Below, piece by piece: positions 1 through 8,320 of a stretch of 64,000 bases of DNA. The DNA lies in NCBI GenBank assembly GCA_017430325.1, contig JAFRNE010000028.1:1-64000 (forward strand), given 5' to 3'. The translations under genes and the position numbers were made by a program. Below the pieces are notes generated by a model. That model saw nothing but the letters and a program-made list of their open reading frames with translations, did not search any database and was not told the DNA's origin. Position 1 is the stretch's first letter. Each line of letters starts with the position of its first letter. This stretch comes from Eubacterium sp. Lineage in GTDB: Bacteria; Bacillota; Clostridia; Lachnospirales; Lachnospiraceae.

Positions 1-61
1 AAATGAATACTAATTAAACTGTTTTTAAGAATCAACAAAAGAAATATACGCGCAAAATAAA

Positions 62-118
62 AAGAAACCAGAATTTACTCCTTTATTATGAAGGTAATTC
101 GGTTTCTTCTTATTTTTT
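62..118. terminator. Bidirectional intrinsic terminator
   Basis: An 8 bp outer stem (62-69 with 101-108) continues through an interrupted inner stem and has a T-rich tract on both sides. On the minus strand it lies just beyond the stop of the response-regulator gene; on the plus strand it would end a gene outside the window. Nothing else is recognised in bases 1-214. Confidence 0.7.
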
Positions 119-214
119 GTCGTCTTAACTTAATGACATTGCCCCGGAGGGCGTATTTTGTTACAACCGATGGGGTATGCTTTTTCATGCCGTTCGTTAT
201 TTAATTATTTAAAG

Positions 215-1789
215 TTACGAATGCTGTTTTCTGTATTCTGCCGGACTCATACCGGTATTTTTCTTGAACTTGATGTGGAAGTAATCAACGTTCTTATAGC
301 CGACCATCTCGGCAACCTTGTAAACCTGTATCTTACTTCGCTCAAGGATATCCTTTGCCTTGTCGATCCTTACGCTGTCGAGGTAGGAATTGAAGTTCGT
401 ACCAAGCTTCTTGCTGAAGATCTTACCGAGGTAAGAGCTGTTGTAGCCGAAGAGGGGTGCGATATTTTCAAGGGTTATATTTGATGAATAGTTATGCTCG
501 ATGTAATAGATAACGTCATCAATGATACTGTCTCTTGAGGAATAACCGATAGAGGTCATTACCATATCAGCCTGCTCTGAAAGGAACTGTATTATCTCGT
601 AGAGGTAATGGCTGTTTATGATGAAGCTGAGGGCTTCTGAGTTGGTCATAAACGGTATTTCAGTCTGACTGAAGAGTATTACGAGCTTCTCCTTGATCTT
701 GAGGTAGATATCCACCAGAAGGTCCTTTTCCTCGCGGATGGTGAGAGGAGCCTTGTAGAGGGCTGCCTGAAGCTCCTTGAGGGTTTCAGCTATCTTATTC
801 CTGTTAAATACCTGAATATTATTTACAAGGAGAGAAGAGTAGTTCTCAATCATTTCATCGCGCAGAGACTGCTTGTCGGCTGCACTCATCTTGTCCTCGT
901 CAGATAATACGGTCTGAGTGTTTTCTGAATACATCATGCTATGCTGGTTCTTATCGCAGAAGAAGCGGTGCATGAGAAGGCTCATGGCCTCCTTGTAGGA
1001 CTGAGGGATGTCGTCAGCTTCCGTGACTACGCTTCCGCAGGCCATAAATATCGAATCGAGAGGAGAGTTCTTCTCCGGTGGGAAATCGCCGCTGAACTTG
1101 TCCAGCATGAGATTCAGTTTCTCAATAGGATGAGAGCCCTTGAGGAGGATCACATTCCTGCCGTCCAGGGAAATATTTTCTATTTCATTTTCGTTCTTGT
1201 TGGTCACTCTGAGAAGATCGGAAAGCTCGTAGGCCTGATCCTCGATATCGTGGCTGTATTTTTCACAGAAGATAACCTGATAGCAGCTGTGATTAAGGCT
1301 GAGGTCATTCTTCTCGTTGTCGCTGAGCTTTATCTCGCCGGTCAGAAGACCGCGGAGAAGCTGCTTACGTGCCTTGGACATAAAGTCGTCCCTGGACTGT
1401 CTGGCTTCCTGCTCATTATCAAGCTCTTCCTTGATGCGTCCGAGCACCTCGATAAGCTTGTCTGTATCAACAGGCTTTGTGAGGTAGGAGGTTACATTAT
1501 AGTTAATGGCGGTCTGGGCATATTCGAAATCAGAATAGCCCGAAAGAACAATAAAGCGTCCGTTAAAGCCATCCTCGCGGAGCTGCTTTATGGCATCGAG
1601 TCCGCTGATCTTAGGCATACGGATATCAATAAGGACAACGTCCGGTGAAAGCTCACCTACAGCCCTTATGACCTCGCTTCCGTTTGAAGCCTCTCCGACT
1701 ATGGAAAAGCCTTGAGCTTCCCAGTCGATGACGCTGCAAAGTCCCATTCGTATTATCTTTTCATCGTCTGCTATAAGTACCTTATACAT
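215..1789 (-). CDS. YesN-type response regulator, receiver plus AraC HTH
   Basis: This is a cytoplasmic two-component response regulator of 524 residues. An N-terminal receiver domain (about 1-125) carries the acidic pair D8/D9, the phospho-acceptor D55 in 'VLIDIRMP' and K105 in 'YLTKPV'. A long middle region of about 290 residues of unknown fold follows, then an AraC/XylS double helix-turn-helix (about 425-524) ending 'GMSPAEYRKQ'. The architecture is that of YesN regulators, which usually control sugar-uptake or polysaccharide-use genes in Firmicutes. No histidine kinase is seen nearby. It lies 60 bp downstream of the hydrolase gene on the same strand and is probably cotranscribed with it. 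The start is supported by AGAGGG just upstream of the ATG. Confidence 0.93.
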   Translation of the reverse strand: MYKVLIADDEKIIRMGLCSVIDWEAQGFSIVGEASNGSEVIRAVGELSPDVVLIDIRMPKISGLDAIKQLREDGFNGRFIVLSGYSDFEYAQTAINYNVTSYLTKPVDTDKLIEVLGRIKEELDNEQEARQSRDDFMSKARKQLLRGLLTGEIKLSDNEKNDLSLNHSCYQVIFCEKYSHDIEDQAYELSDLLRVTNKNENEIENISLDGRNVILLKGSHPIEKLNLMLDKFSGDFPPEKNSPLDSIFMACGSVVTEADDIPQSYKEAMSLLMHRFFCDKNQHSMMYSENTQTVLSDEDKMSAADKQSLRDEMIENYSSLLVNNIQVFNRNKIAETLKELQAALYKAPLTIREEKDLLVDIYLKIKEKLVILFSQTEIPFMTNSEALSFIINSHYLYEIIQFLSEQADMVMTSIGYSSRDSIIDDVIYYIEHNYSSNITLENIAPLFGYNSSYLGKIFSKKLGTNFNSYLDSVRIDKAKDILERSKIQVYKVAEMVGYKNVDYFHIKFKKNTGMSPAEYRKQHS

Positions 1790-1849
1790 CTAATTCCCTC
1801 TAAATCCCTTAATTAAAACTGCGTAAATACGCATCGATAATCTTAAATC

Positions 1850-2827
1850 TTACTGCGGTATTGCGGCGAGTATCTTATCCTTATGACCGCTTATCTTGTC
1901 GATCCATTCGATGGAAAGGTCCATCCAGCTCTCGCAGTGAGGACATAACTGGTATTTGTCATTTGCGGTGATAAGGCTTCCAAGTGAAACTCCGTGACCG
2001 CCGCCGCTGTAGATATGCAGCTCGTAAGGTCTGCCTGCCTTCCTCATGGCCTCAGCAAAGCTGAGTGAGTTTGACGGGAAGATAAGTCCGTCATCACCGT
2101 TATGCCATATGAAGGCTTCTGAAGTATCACCGTTGACCTGATTCTGGAGACTGTAGAAATCCTCCTGTTCAGCTGTATACTGACCGTCAAATATATATGC
2201 GTTCATTGCCTTTTCAAAATCAATGAAGTATCTGCCTTCTGCTTCATCCATAACAAATATCTCTTCAAGAGGCATCTTAGGATGCTTCTGTCCAAAGTCA
2301 ATATTTTCAGGAAGAGCTCCCGGCTTGATACCGATATCAAGATGAGTCGCACTTGCGTGAAGATCCAGAACCGGATATCCAAGTATCATGCCTGCAGGGC
2401 GGATGTCCTCGTGTCTTCCGTCGTATTCAGGAAGCAGTTCATTGTTGTTCCAGAATACGCCAAGCTGTCCAGCAACATGTGCGCCTGCAGAAAAGCCACA
2501 TACAAATACACTGTCCTTATCTACACATCTTTCCTCAGAAAGACTCTTAACATATGCAACAGCAGCAGCGATGTCCTTAAGTGGGCCCGGCGCAACTGCA
2601 TATTCATTAATACCATATCTCAGCACTGCAGCGTGAAAACCTGCTGCAAGATATTTCATAGCAATCGGATCAGCCTCTCTGTCTGAAAGAAAAGCATATC
2701 CGCCGCCCGGACATATGATGACCATCGGGCGCTTTATCCCATGCTGAAACTCCGGAGAATCATCCAGAAAATAAGAAGTCAGAGTGACATTCCTCTCCGG
2801 AAATAAAGTTTTGATATCTGTGTACAT
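1850..2827 (-). CDS. Alpha/beta hydrolase, acetyl-esterase-like
   Basis: The product has 325 residues and no signal peptide, so it is probably cytoplasmic. It has the esterase/lipase layout: an oxyanion segment 'CPGGGYAFLSD' near residue 40, the nucleophile elbow G-F-S-A-G near residue 113, an acidic candidate in 'HNGDDGLIF' and a C-terminal His in 'SGGGHGVSLG'. These features fit the BD-FAE/acetyl-xylan-esterase-like branch, whose members deacetylate or de-esterify sugar-derived substrates. Being first in a unit with a YesN regulator suggests a role in carbohydrate breakdown, but that is inference and the substrate is unknown. AAAGGA lies before the ATG and a consensus promoter lies about 60 bp upstream. 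Confidence 0.88.
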   Translation of the reverse strand: MYTDIKTLFPERNVTLTSYFLDDSPEFQHGIKRPMVIICPGGGYAFLSDREADPIAMKYLAAGFHAAVLRYGINEYAVAPGPLKDIAAAVAYVKSLSEERCVDKDSVFVCGFSAGAHVAGQLGVFWNNNELLPEYDGRHEDIRPAGMILGYPVLDLHASATHLDIGIKPGALPENIDFGQKHPKMPLEEIFVMDEAEGRYFIDFEKAMNAYIFDGQYTAEQEDFYSLQNQVNGDTSEAFIWHNGDDGLIFPSNSLSFAEAMRKAGRPYELHIYSGGGHGVSLGSLITANDKYQLCPHCESWMDLSIEWIDKISGHKDKILAAIPQ

Positions 2828-2887
2828 ATTTACTATTCCTTTATAACTTTCTAAAGACTAGAAAAACGTTACAAATATATATAAACA

Positions 2888-2916
2888 ATTATATATTAAT
2901 AATATTTTTCCGTCAA
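2888..2916 (-). promoter_or_regulatory. Sigma-A-type promoter for the hydrolase-regulator unit
   Basis: Read on the minus strand: TTGACG, a 17 bp spacer, then TATAAT. It lies about 60 bp upstream of the hydrolase start. The rest of the 2828-3105 gap shows only AT-rich DNA and a weak plus-strand TATAAA at 3066. Confidence 0.7.
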
Positions 2917-3105
2917 AGAGTATATGCTATTATTTGCTGTTTATGGATAGGAATTTTTAGAGCTTTTTACCCATAAATCTTAGACATTCATTTTATAGCA
3001 TGAGGTATGCAATGCATGTACGATAGCGAGGCGTAAACAATTATTTGCATGTGCTTTTTGTATGGTATAAAATAGTAATATACATACACAGGAGGTGACA
3101 AACTT

Positions 3106-4239
3106 ATGGGAGGAATAAACGAAACCAGACCATTTGTCCCTTGGGATCAAATGAACGATTTTATGATAGAAGTATTTAAGGGTTATGGTGTTCCGGCGGA
3201 GGATGCAGCGATCTGTGCAGACGTCCTTCTTGAGTCGGACAGAAGAGGAATAGAAAGCCACGGCTGCAACAGATTTAAGCCGATCTACATCGACCGTATT
3301 GAGAAGGGAACCCTTCTTCCGGTGACGGAGCTGGAGATAATCAAAGAGACACCTACAACAGTGGTTATGGATGCTCATGACGGTATGGGGATGGTTGCGA
3401 GCTACCATATGATGAAGAAGCTGATCGAGAAGGCCAAGAACTACGGAATGGCAGGGGGAGCTATAAGGAATTCGACCCATTACGGAATAGCCGGATACTG
3501 GAGCTCAATGGCAAGTAAAGAGGGGCTGGTGGGCATCACAGGTACAAATGCGAGACCGTCCATCGCACCAACCTTCGGCGTGGAAAATATGATGGGTACG
3601 AATCCACTCACATTTTCGCTTCCAACGGATGAAGAGTTTGATTTCTGCCTGGACTGCGCAACTTCAATAGTCCAGAGAGGAAGGATAGAGTATTATGCCA
3701 GGGAGGGTAAGGAGTCGCCTAGAGGAACCGTTATTTCCGAAAACGGAGAGGCACTTACCGACAGTAAGGAAATACTTAAGGCACTGGTTGACGGAACTGC
3801 AGCTCTTGCACCCCTCGGAGGAATAGGCGAGGAGCTGGCAGGCTATAAGGGCTACGGTTATGCGGCGGTTGTTGAGATACTTTCGGCTGCGCTCTCGGGC
3901 GGTGAGTTCATGAAGGCTCTTTCCGGAGTTGATGAGAACGGCAAGCCGAGAATGTATCATCTCGGACATTTCTTCTTTGTCGTTGACCCTGAAGCATTTA
4001 TGGGCAGGGAAGAATTTAAGAAGATAGCAGGAGACATCTGCAGGTCACTCAGAGCTTCTAAGAAGGCTCCGGGCGCTGACAGGATATATACCGCAGGAGA
4101 GAAGGAATACGAGGTCTGGAAGTTCCGCAAGGACAAGGGCGTGCCTGTGGGAGAAGGTGTGCAGAAGGATATCATAGCCATAAGAGACAAGCTGGGACTG
4201 CCGTTCAGCTTTGATTTTGAAAAACAGCATGGTATTTAA
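3106..4239 (+). CDS. Malate/L-lactate dehydrogenase family (Ldh2) oxidoreductase
   Basis: This 377-residue protein belongs to the Ldh2/ComC NAD(P)-dependent 2-hydroxyacid dehydrogenase family, which has its own fold unrelated to classical LDH or MDH. Visible family signatures are 'RRGIESHGCNR' near residue 45, 'NSTHYGIAGYWS' near 125, 'GTNPLTFSLPT' near 170, and the Gly-rich 'GYKGYGYA' near 250. Length is slightly above the usual 330-360. Members oxidise malate, sulfolactate, ureidoglycolate or similar acids, and which one applies here cannot be read from sequence. A strong GGAGGTGA lies 10 bp before the ATG. It appears monocistronic: a separate promoter for murC follows within 15 bp. Confidence 0.88.
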   Translation: MGGINETRPFVPWDQMNDFMIEVFKGYGVPAEDAAICADVLLESDRRGIESHGCNRFKPIYIDRIEKGTLLPVTELEIIKETPTTVVMDAHDGMGMVASYHMMKKLIEKAKNYGMAGGAIRNSTHYGIAGYWSSMASKEGLVGITGTNARPSIAPTFGVENMMGTNPLTFSLPTDEEFDFCLDCATSIVQRGRIEYYAREGKESPRGTVISENGEALTDSKEILKALVDGTAALAPLGGIGEELAGYKGYGYAAVVEILSAALSGGEFMKALSGVDENGKPRMYHLGHFFFVVDPEAFMGREEFKKIAGDICRSLRASKKAPGADRIYTAGEKEYEVWKFRKDKGVPVGEGVQKDIIAIRDKLGLPFSFDFEKQHGI

Positions 4240-4250
4240 TAAATCATAAT

Positions 4251-4279
4251 TTGACTATGACAGGCCAGATGGCTATAAT
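4251..4279 (+). promoter_or_regulatory. murC promoter
   Basis: TTGACT, a 17 bp spacer and TATAAT, ending 54 bp before the chosen murC start. Confidence 0.75.
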
Positions 4280-4333
4280 ACATAAACTGGATAAAGCATT
4301 TATTAAAACGCAGTTTGCGGAAGGAGCATGATA

Positions 4334-5716
4334 ATGTTTCAGGTGGATTTTAAGAAGCCATGCCATATATATTTTATGGGTATAGGCGGAATAAGCATGA
4401 GCGGTCTTGCGGAAATACTCCTTAAGGAAGGTTTTCGTATTTCGGGCTCTGATATGAAAGAGTCGGATATAACAAAGATGCTTGAGGAAAGAGGCGCTCT
4501 TGTTAAGATCGGACAGGTTAAGGATAATATTGAAGATGATATAGATGTTGTAGTATATACTGCAGCCATCAGAGAGGACAATGAGGAGTTTATAGAGGTT
4601 AAGAGGAGAAATATACCACTTCTTACCAGAGCACAGCTTCTTGGCCAGATCATGGCATTCTATCCATATAGTATTGCTGTTGCGGGAACACACGGCAAGA
4701 CTACGACAACTTCCATGATGACAGGAGTACTTCTTAAGGCTGAGAAGGATCCTACTGTATCTATCGGCGGAATGCTTGATATGATCGGTGGAAATATACG
4801 TGTCGGCAGCTCAGACTATTTTGTTACAGAGGCCTGCGAATACACGAACAGCTTCCATTCCTTTGATCCGTATATCAGTATCATTCTGAATATCGACAAC
4901 GATCATCTTGACTTCTTCAAGAATCTTGATAATATCGTTGAATCCTTTAAGGTATTTGCAGGAAAGACTCTTCCAAACGGTATGGTGGTCATCAACGGTG
5001 ATATGGAATTCGTTGGCAGAGTAACAGAAGGACTCTCATGCAGAGTGACAACCTTCGGTCTTTCAGAGAAGAATGATTATTATGCTAAGGATATCGAGCT
5101 TGACGGAGCAGGTGCACCTACTTTTACTGTAGTTGAAAGAGGACAGGAGCTGGGAAGGATCAAGCTTAAGGTTACAGGCAGACACAATGCTGTCAATTCG
5201 CTTTCGGTCATTGCTGCGGCAAGAGAGCTTGGAATAGCTTTCGAGGATATCGTTGAAGGTCTCGGTCTCAGCAGCAGTGCAAAGAGAAGATTTGAATATA
5301 AGGGAACTACTGAGAAGGGGGCGATCGTAATAGATGATTATGCACATCATCCGACTGAGATCGCTGCAACTCTCAAGGTGGCTAACGAGGTTAAGAAGGG
5401 TGAGCTCTGGGTTGCATTCCAGCCTCATACCTACAGCAGGACTTATTCACTCCTTCCTGAATTTGCAGAGGCTCTTTCGTCTGCAGACCATGTTCTTCTT
5501 GCTGATATTTATGCTGCAAGAGAGAAGGATGACGGCAGAGTTTCCTCTAAGGATATCGAGAAACTTCTTCAGGAAAAGGGCTGTGATGCAGTATACCTTG
5601 GTGACTTTTTGTCAATAGAAAAATATTTTGAAAAAAATTCAAAAGAAAATGATGTGTTAATAACTATGGGTGCGGGAAATATAGATTCTGTCGGAGTTTC
5701 CCTGCTGAAAAAATAG
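4334..5716 (+). CDS. murC: UDP-N-acetylmuramate--L-alanine ligase
   Basis: MurC adds L-alanine to UDP-MurNAc in the cytoplasm, the first amino acid of the peptidoglycan stem peptide. About 460 residues show the three Mur-ligase domains: an N-terminal Rossmann part with 'YFMGIGGISMSGLAEIL', the ATP-binding 'GTHGKTTTTSMM' near residue 118, and the C-terminal domain with 'DDYAHHPTEI'. The ATG at 4334 is preferred to the one at 4328 because AAGGAG (4321-4326) lies 7 bp upstream of it and only 1 bp from the other. A promoter lies just upstream and a 12 bp-stem terminator just downstream, so the gene is probably transcribed alone. Confidence 0.96.
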   Translation: MFQVDFKKPCHIYFMGIGGISMSGLAEILLKEGFRISGSDMKESDITKMLEERGALVKIGQVKDNIEDDIDVVVYTAAIREDNEEFIEVKRRNIPLLTRAQLLGQIMAFYPYSIAVAGTHGKTTTTSMMTGVLLKAEKDPTVSIGGMLDMIGGNIRVGSSDYFVTEACEYTNSFHSFDPYISIILNIDNDHLDFFKNLDNIVESFKVFAGKTLPNGMVVINGDMEFVGRVTEGLSCRVTTFGLSEKNDYYAKDIELDGAGAPTFTVVERGQELGRIKLKVTGRHNAVNSLSVIAAARELGIAFEDIVEGLGLSSSAKRRFEYKGTTEKGAIVIDDYAHHPTEIAATLKVANEVKKGELWVAFQPHTYSRTYSLLPEFAEALSSADHVLLADIYAAREKDDGRVSSKDIEKLLQEKGCDAVYLGDFLSIEKYFEKNSKENDVLITMGAGNIDSVGVSLLKK

Positions 5717-5876
5717 TTTTCCACAATATCCACAAAATCATTCGCTGTTAAAAAGCGGATGATTTTGTTTTTATCAACAGTATATAAAAAGTCTGACTAA
5801 TCAGAGGAACTTATATACTATGCGGCCTCTTAAAAATAGTCAGTCAATTGGGAGGTATTTATCAACAGTTTCCACA
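5717..5876 (+). promoter_or_regulatory. Cluster of DnaA-box-like 9-mers
   Basis: Five same-strand 9-mers resemble the DnaA box TTATCCACA. They are TTTTCCACA (5717) directly abutting ATATCCACA (5726), a single TTATCAACA (5771), and TTATCAACA (5859) directly abutting GTTTCCACA (5868). Four differ from consensus at one base and the last at two. The cluster sits between murC and the promoter of the dnaD/dnaC-like pair, where DnaA could act as a regulator. DnaA binding is inferred. Confidence 0.45.
5735..5772 (+). terminator. murC intrinsic terminator
   Basis: A 12 bp stem (5735-5746 with 5754-5765, one G.T pair) with a 7-base loop is followed by TTTTGTTTTT. Confidence 0.85.
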
Positions 5877-5911
5877 AAATTTTGATAGATATCCTGACGG
5901 TGGATGAGCGG

Positions 5912-5939
5912 TTGCAAAAGAAATAAGCTGTGTTATACT
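5912..5939 (+). promoter_or_regulatory. Promoter of the primosome pair
   Basis: TTGCAA, a 16 bp spacer and TATACT, about 35 bp downstream of the last DnaA-box-like sequence and 83 bp before the dnaD-like start. Confidence 0.55.
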
Positions 5940-6022
5940 GTAAGAACCCTTGGAGAAAGTCTGTCGGGGGACGGATTGCTGAGGAATACTAAACATATGG
6001 GCGGAAGGTATATTTTACAGTT

Positions 6023-7198
6023 ATGAACATTACAATTTCTACAGAAAACAGAGAAACATTTTCAGAAATTTCCAACAATTTCATTGATTACTATATGGCT
6101 GATGCCAATGGTGATTTCGTTAAGGTTTATCTCTATCTTGTCAGGCTGTATTCGTGTGGGAGACCGGTTTCGGTTAGTGATATAGCCGACTATTTCAGAT
6201 GTACGGAGAAGGATGTATGCAGGGCCATCAGGTACTGGATATCAGTTGATGTGCTCAGCTTTATTTATGATACGAAGGGAAATATCTCAGGTATAGTTTT
6301 GAAGAATATCTCAGCTCCTGACAGAGGACTTGAGCTGAATAATTACTCAGCTTCCTTTGATAATGAGGAGGAAGAGGAAAGCAGCAATAATATGCTCCAG
6401 CTTGTGGAGAGAGACAAGCCTGTTAAGAGACAGAAGCAGGTTGAGAGGATCAATCATATTCCTGAGGTTGATGATATAGCGGGTGTTACAGAGGAACGTT
6501 CAAAGGCTCCTGTTAAGGAGAAGCTTGATGCGGCTGCAATTAATGAGAAGCTTGAGGATGAAAACTTCAGAGATCTGATGCTTCAGGCTGAGGCTTATTT
6601 CAAGAGAACACCTTCACAGACCGACACAGACATGCTCATCTATGTATATGATGATCTCGGTTTCGAGGTTGATCTTATCGAATACCTTCTTGAGTATTGT
6701 GCAACAATAGGTAAGACAAGACCAAATTACGTTCAGGCTGTTGCTGTTAACTGGTATGAAAGAGGAATAAGCGACAGAAAAGCTGCAAAGGAATATACAG
6801 ATTCGTTCAACTCGCTTTACAGAATGATATTTAAGGAACTTGGCATCACAAATCGTGCGGTTCCGACTCCTGCTGAGATGGGTTATATCAAGATGTGGCA
6901 GAATGATTTCGGCTACGGCGAGGACATAATCGGAGAGGCCTGCAGAAGGGCAATAATCACAAGACCTAACTCAGCAACTTTTGCATATGTGAACGGAATA
7001 CTTGACAAATGGCATAATGATAATGTAAAAACTCTTAAGGACATCGAAGCTGCTGATGACAGATATGAGAAGTCAAAAAAGAAGAGCACCGGAACGGAAG
7101 GACGTCTCGGAGCCTTCGGTAATTATAAGCAGAGCAGCACCGATGAAGAATGGGACGAGCTTACTAAGATGTATATCAAAGAGGTCAATAGAAAATAA
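6023..7198 (+). CDS. DnaD-domain replication/primosome protein
   Basis: The 391-residue product has an N-terminal winged-helix region (about 25-95; 'VSVSDIADYFRCTEKDVCRAI') and a C-terminal DnaD/DnaB-like helical domain (about 270-350, with 'YIKMWQNDFGYGEDIIGEACRRA'-type spacing). An acidic, low-complexity linker separates them. DnaD/DnaB proteins of Firmicutes remodel origin or fork DNA and recruit the helicase loader. The gene overlaps the helicase-loader-like gene by one base (TAATG), a tight coupling typical of this pair in clostridia. The ribosome site (GGAAGG, 14 bp upstream) is distant, so initiation may be modest. The name dnaD itself is not certain. Confidence 0.85.
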   Translation: MNITISTENRETFSEISNNFIDYYMADANGDFVKVYLYLVRLYSCGRPVSVSDIADYFRCTEKDVCRAIRYWISVDVLSFIYDTKGNISGIVLKNISAPDRGLELNNYSASFDNEEEEESSNNMLQLVERDKPVKRQKQVERINHIPEVDDIAGVTEERSKAPVKEKLDAAAINEKLEDENFRDLMLQAEAYFKRTPSQTDTDMLIYVYDDLGFEVDLIEYLLEYCATIGKTRPNYVQAVAVNWYERGISDRKAAKEYTDSFNSLYRMIFKELGITNRAVPTPAEMGYIKMWQNDFGYGEDIIGEACRRAIITRPNSATFAYVNGILDKWHNDNVKTLKDIEAADDRYEKSKKKSTGTEGRLGAFGNYKQSSTDEEWDELTKMYIKEVNRK

Positions 7199-8238
7199 TG
7201 AGTTATGCGTTTGACATGGACAGTATACTGAGAAAGATGGATCAGCGCAGGACCGCTGATAAAAGAGATCAGGATAAAAGACGCGAAGAGGTATATGGGC
7301 GCGTTCCGGAAATAAAAGAAATAGATGATGAGCTGAGGGAAGGAACACTTCTCGCTATCAGAAAGAATTTCCGTGAGGATGCGGAGGGTGATAAACGTCC
7401 GGCGGACAATATCGCTACACTTGCCAGACTTCAGAAGAAAAATGAAGAGCTTACGGAAAAGAAAAAAGCACTTCTTCTCAAAAACGGTTATGATGAGGAT
7501 TACCTGGAAAGAAGGTATTTCTGCCCGATATGTAAGGATGAGGGCTACGTTGACGGAGGAAGATGCAGGTGCCTCAAGCAGCTTATGACAGAGGAGAGAT
7601 TCAGACAGTCGAACCTCAGTCAGAGACTTTCGGAGGAAAACTTCGAAACCTTTGATATCAGCTATTACAGTATGGAGAAGCAGCCGGGACAGGATGTTTC
7701 ACCATATGATAATATAAAAAATATACTTGAACGTGCGAAGGCTTATGTACGTAATTTCGATAAGGAAAGAGGAAATATAATCATCTTCGGCGAGAGTGGA
7801 AGAGGCAAGACATTCCTCACAAACTGTATCGCAAAGGAAATACTTGAGTCGGGACATAGTGTATTTTACCTTTCGGCAGGAGAGCTGGTGGATGATATCA
7901 TCAACAGCTATCTCTTCAGAAGGGATGACGGAGAGGATGACACGGATAAGAGAGAACGCTATGATTTTGTATTTGATGCGGAGCTTCTTATCATCGACGA
8001 TCTGGGAACCGAGCCGCTTAACAGGCAGAGCGTAACGCAGATGTTCAGAGTCATCAACACACGTATCTCAAGCGGAAGGGCAACGATCATCTCATCAAAC
8101 CTTGATATCAAGGACATCAAGGATACCTATACCGAGCGTTTTGCGGGAAGGCTGGCCGAGAATTATGATTTCTATAATATCTTCGGTTCAAACATAAGGA
8201 TGATCAAGAAGAAGCGTATGCTTCAGAAGGCACGTTAA
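7198..8238 (+). CDS. DnaC/DnaI-like helicase loader ATPase
   Basis: A 346-residue AAA+ ATPase of the DnaC/DnaI/IstB group, expected to load the replicative helicase onto DNA. Residues 90-130 hold a zinc-binding motif with CPIC and CRC clusters, as in DnaI. The Walker A 'GESGRGKTFLTN' is near residue 197, Walker B 'LLIIDDLGTEP' near 263, and a sensor-like 'IISSNLDIKDI' near 300. The start codon overlaps the stop of the DnaD-like gene, so the two are translationally coupled. Length and domain order fit a genuine helicase loader better than a transposon-encoded IstB, and no transposase is nearby. Confidence 0.9.
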   Translation: MSYAFDMDSILRKMDQRRTADKRDQDKRREEVYGRVPEIKEIDDELREGTLLAIRKNFREDAEGDKRPADNIATLARLQKKNEELTEKKKALLLKNGYDEDYLERRYFCPICKDEGYVDGGRCRCLKQLMTEERFRQSNLSQRLSEENFETFDISYYSMEKQPGQDVSPYDNIKNILERAKAYVRNFDKERGNIIIFGESGRGKTFLTNCIAKEILESGHSVFYLSAGELVDDIINSYLFRRDDGEDDTDKRERYDFVFDAELLIIDDLGTEPLNRQSVTQMFRVINTRISSGRATIISSNLDIKDIKDTYTERFAGRLAENYDFYNIFGSNIRMIKKKRMLQKAR

Positions 8239-8320
8239 ATAAAGCTGCGCCGTTACGGCAGGGCATTATATAAGGTCATAAAAGTTTTAATATATATTTC
8301 ATTTTACGGAGGAAAGAAAA

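Noticed and set aside
941-1648. 235-residue plus-strand frame within the response-regulator gene
   Set aside because: It is antisense to a clear YesN protein with intact receiver and AraC motifs, and has no ribosome site.
5717-5880. Chromosomal replication origin
   Set aside because: DnaA-box-like 9-mers are present, but dnaA, dnaN, recF, gyrB and rpmH are absent and no AT-rich unwinding element was recognised.
5997-6026. Nine-codon upstream ORF overlapping the dnaD-like start (ATGA)
   Set aside because: It lacks a ribosome site and is too short to support beyond coincidence, though coupling is possible.
7198-8238. IstB-type transposon helper
   Set aside because: No transposase or inverted repeats flank it, and the one-base overlap with a DnaD-domain gene plus the zinc motif fit a helicase loader.
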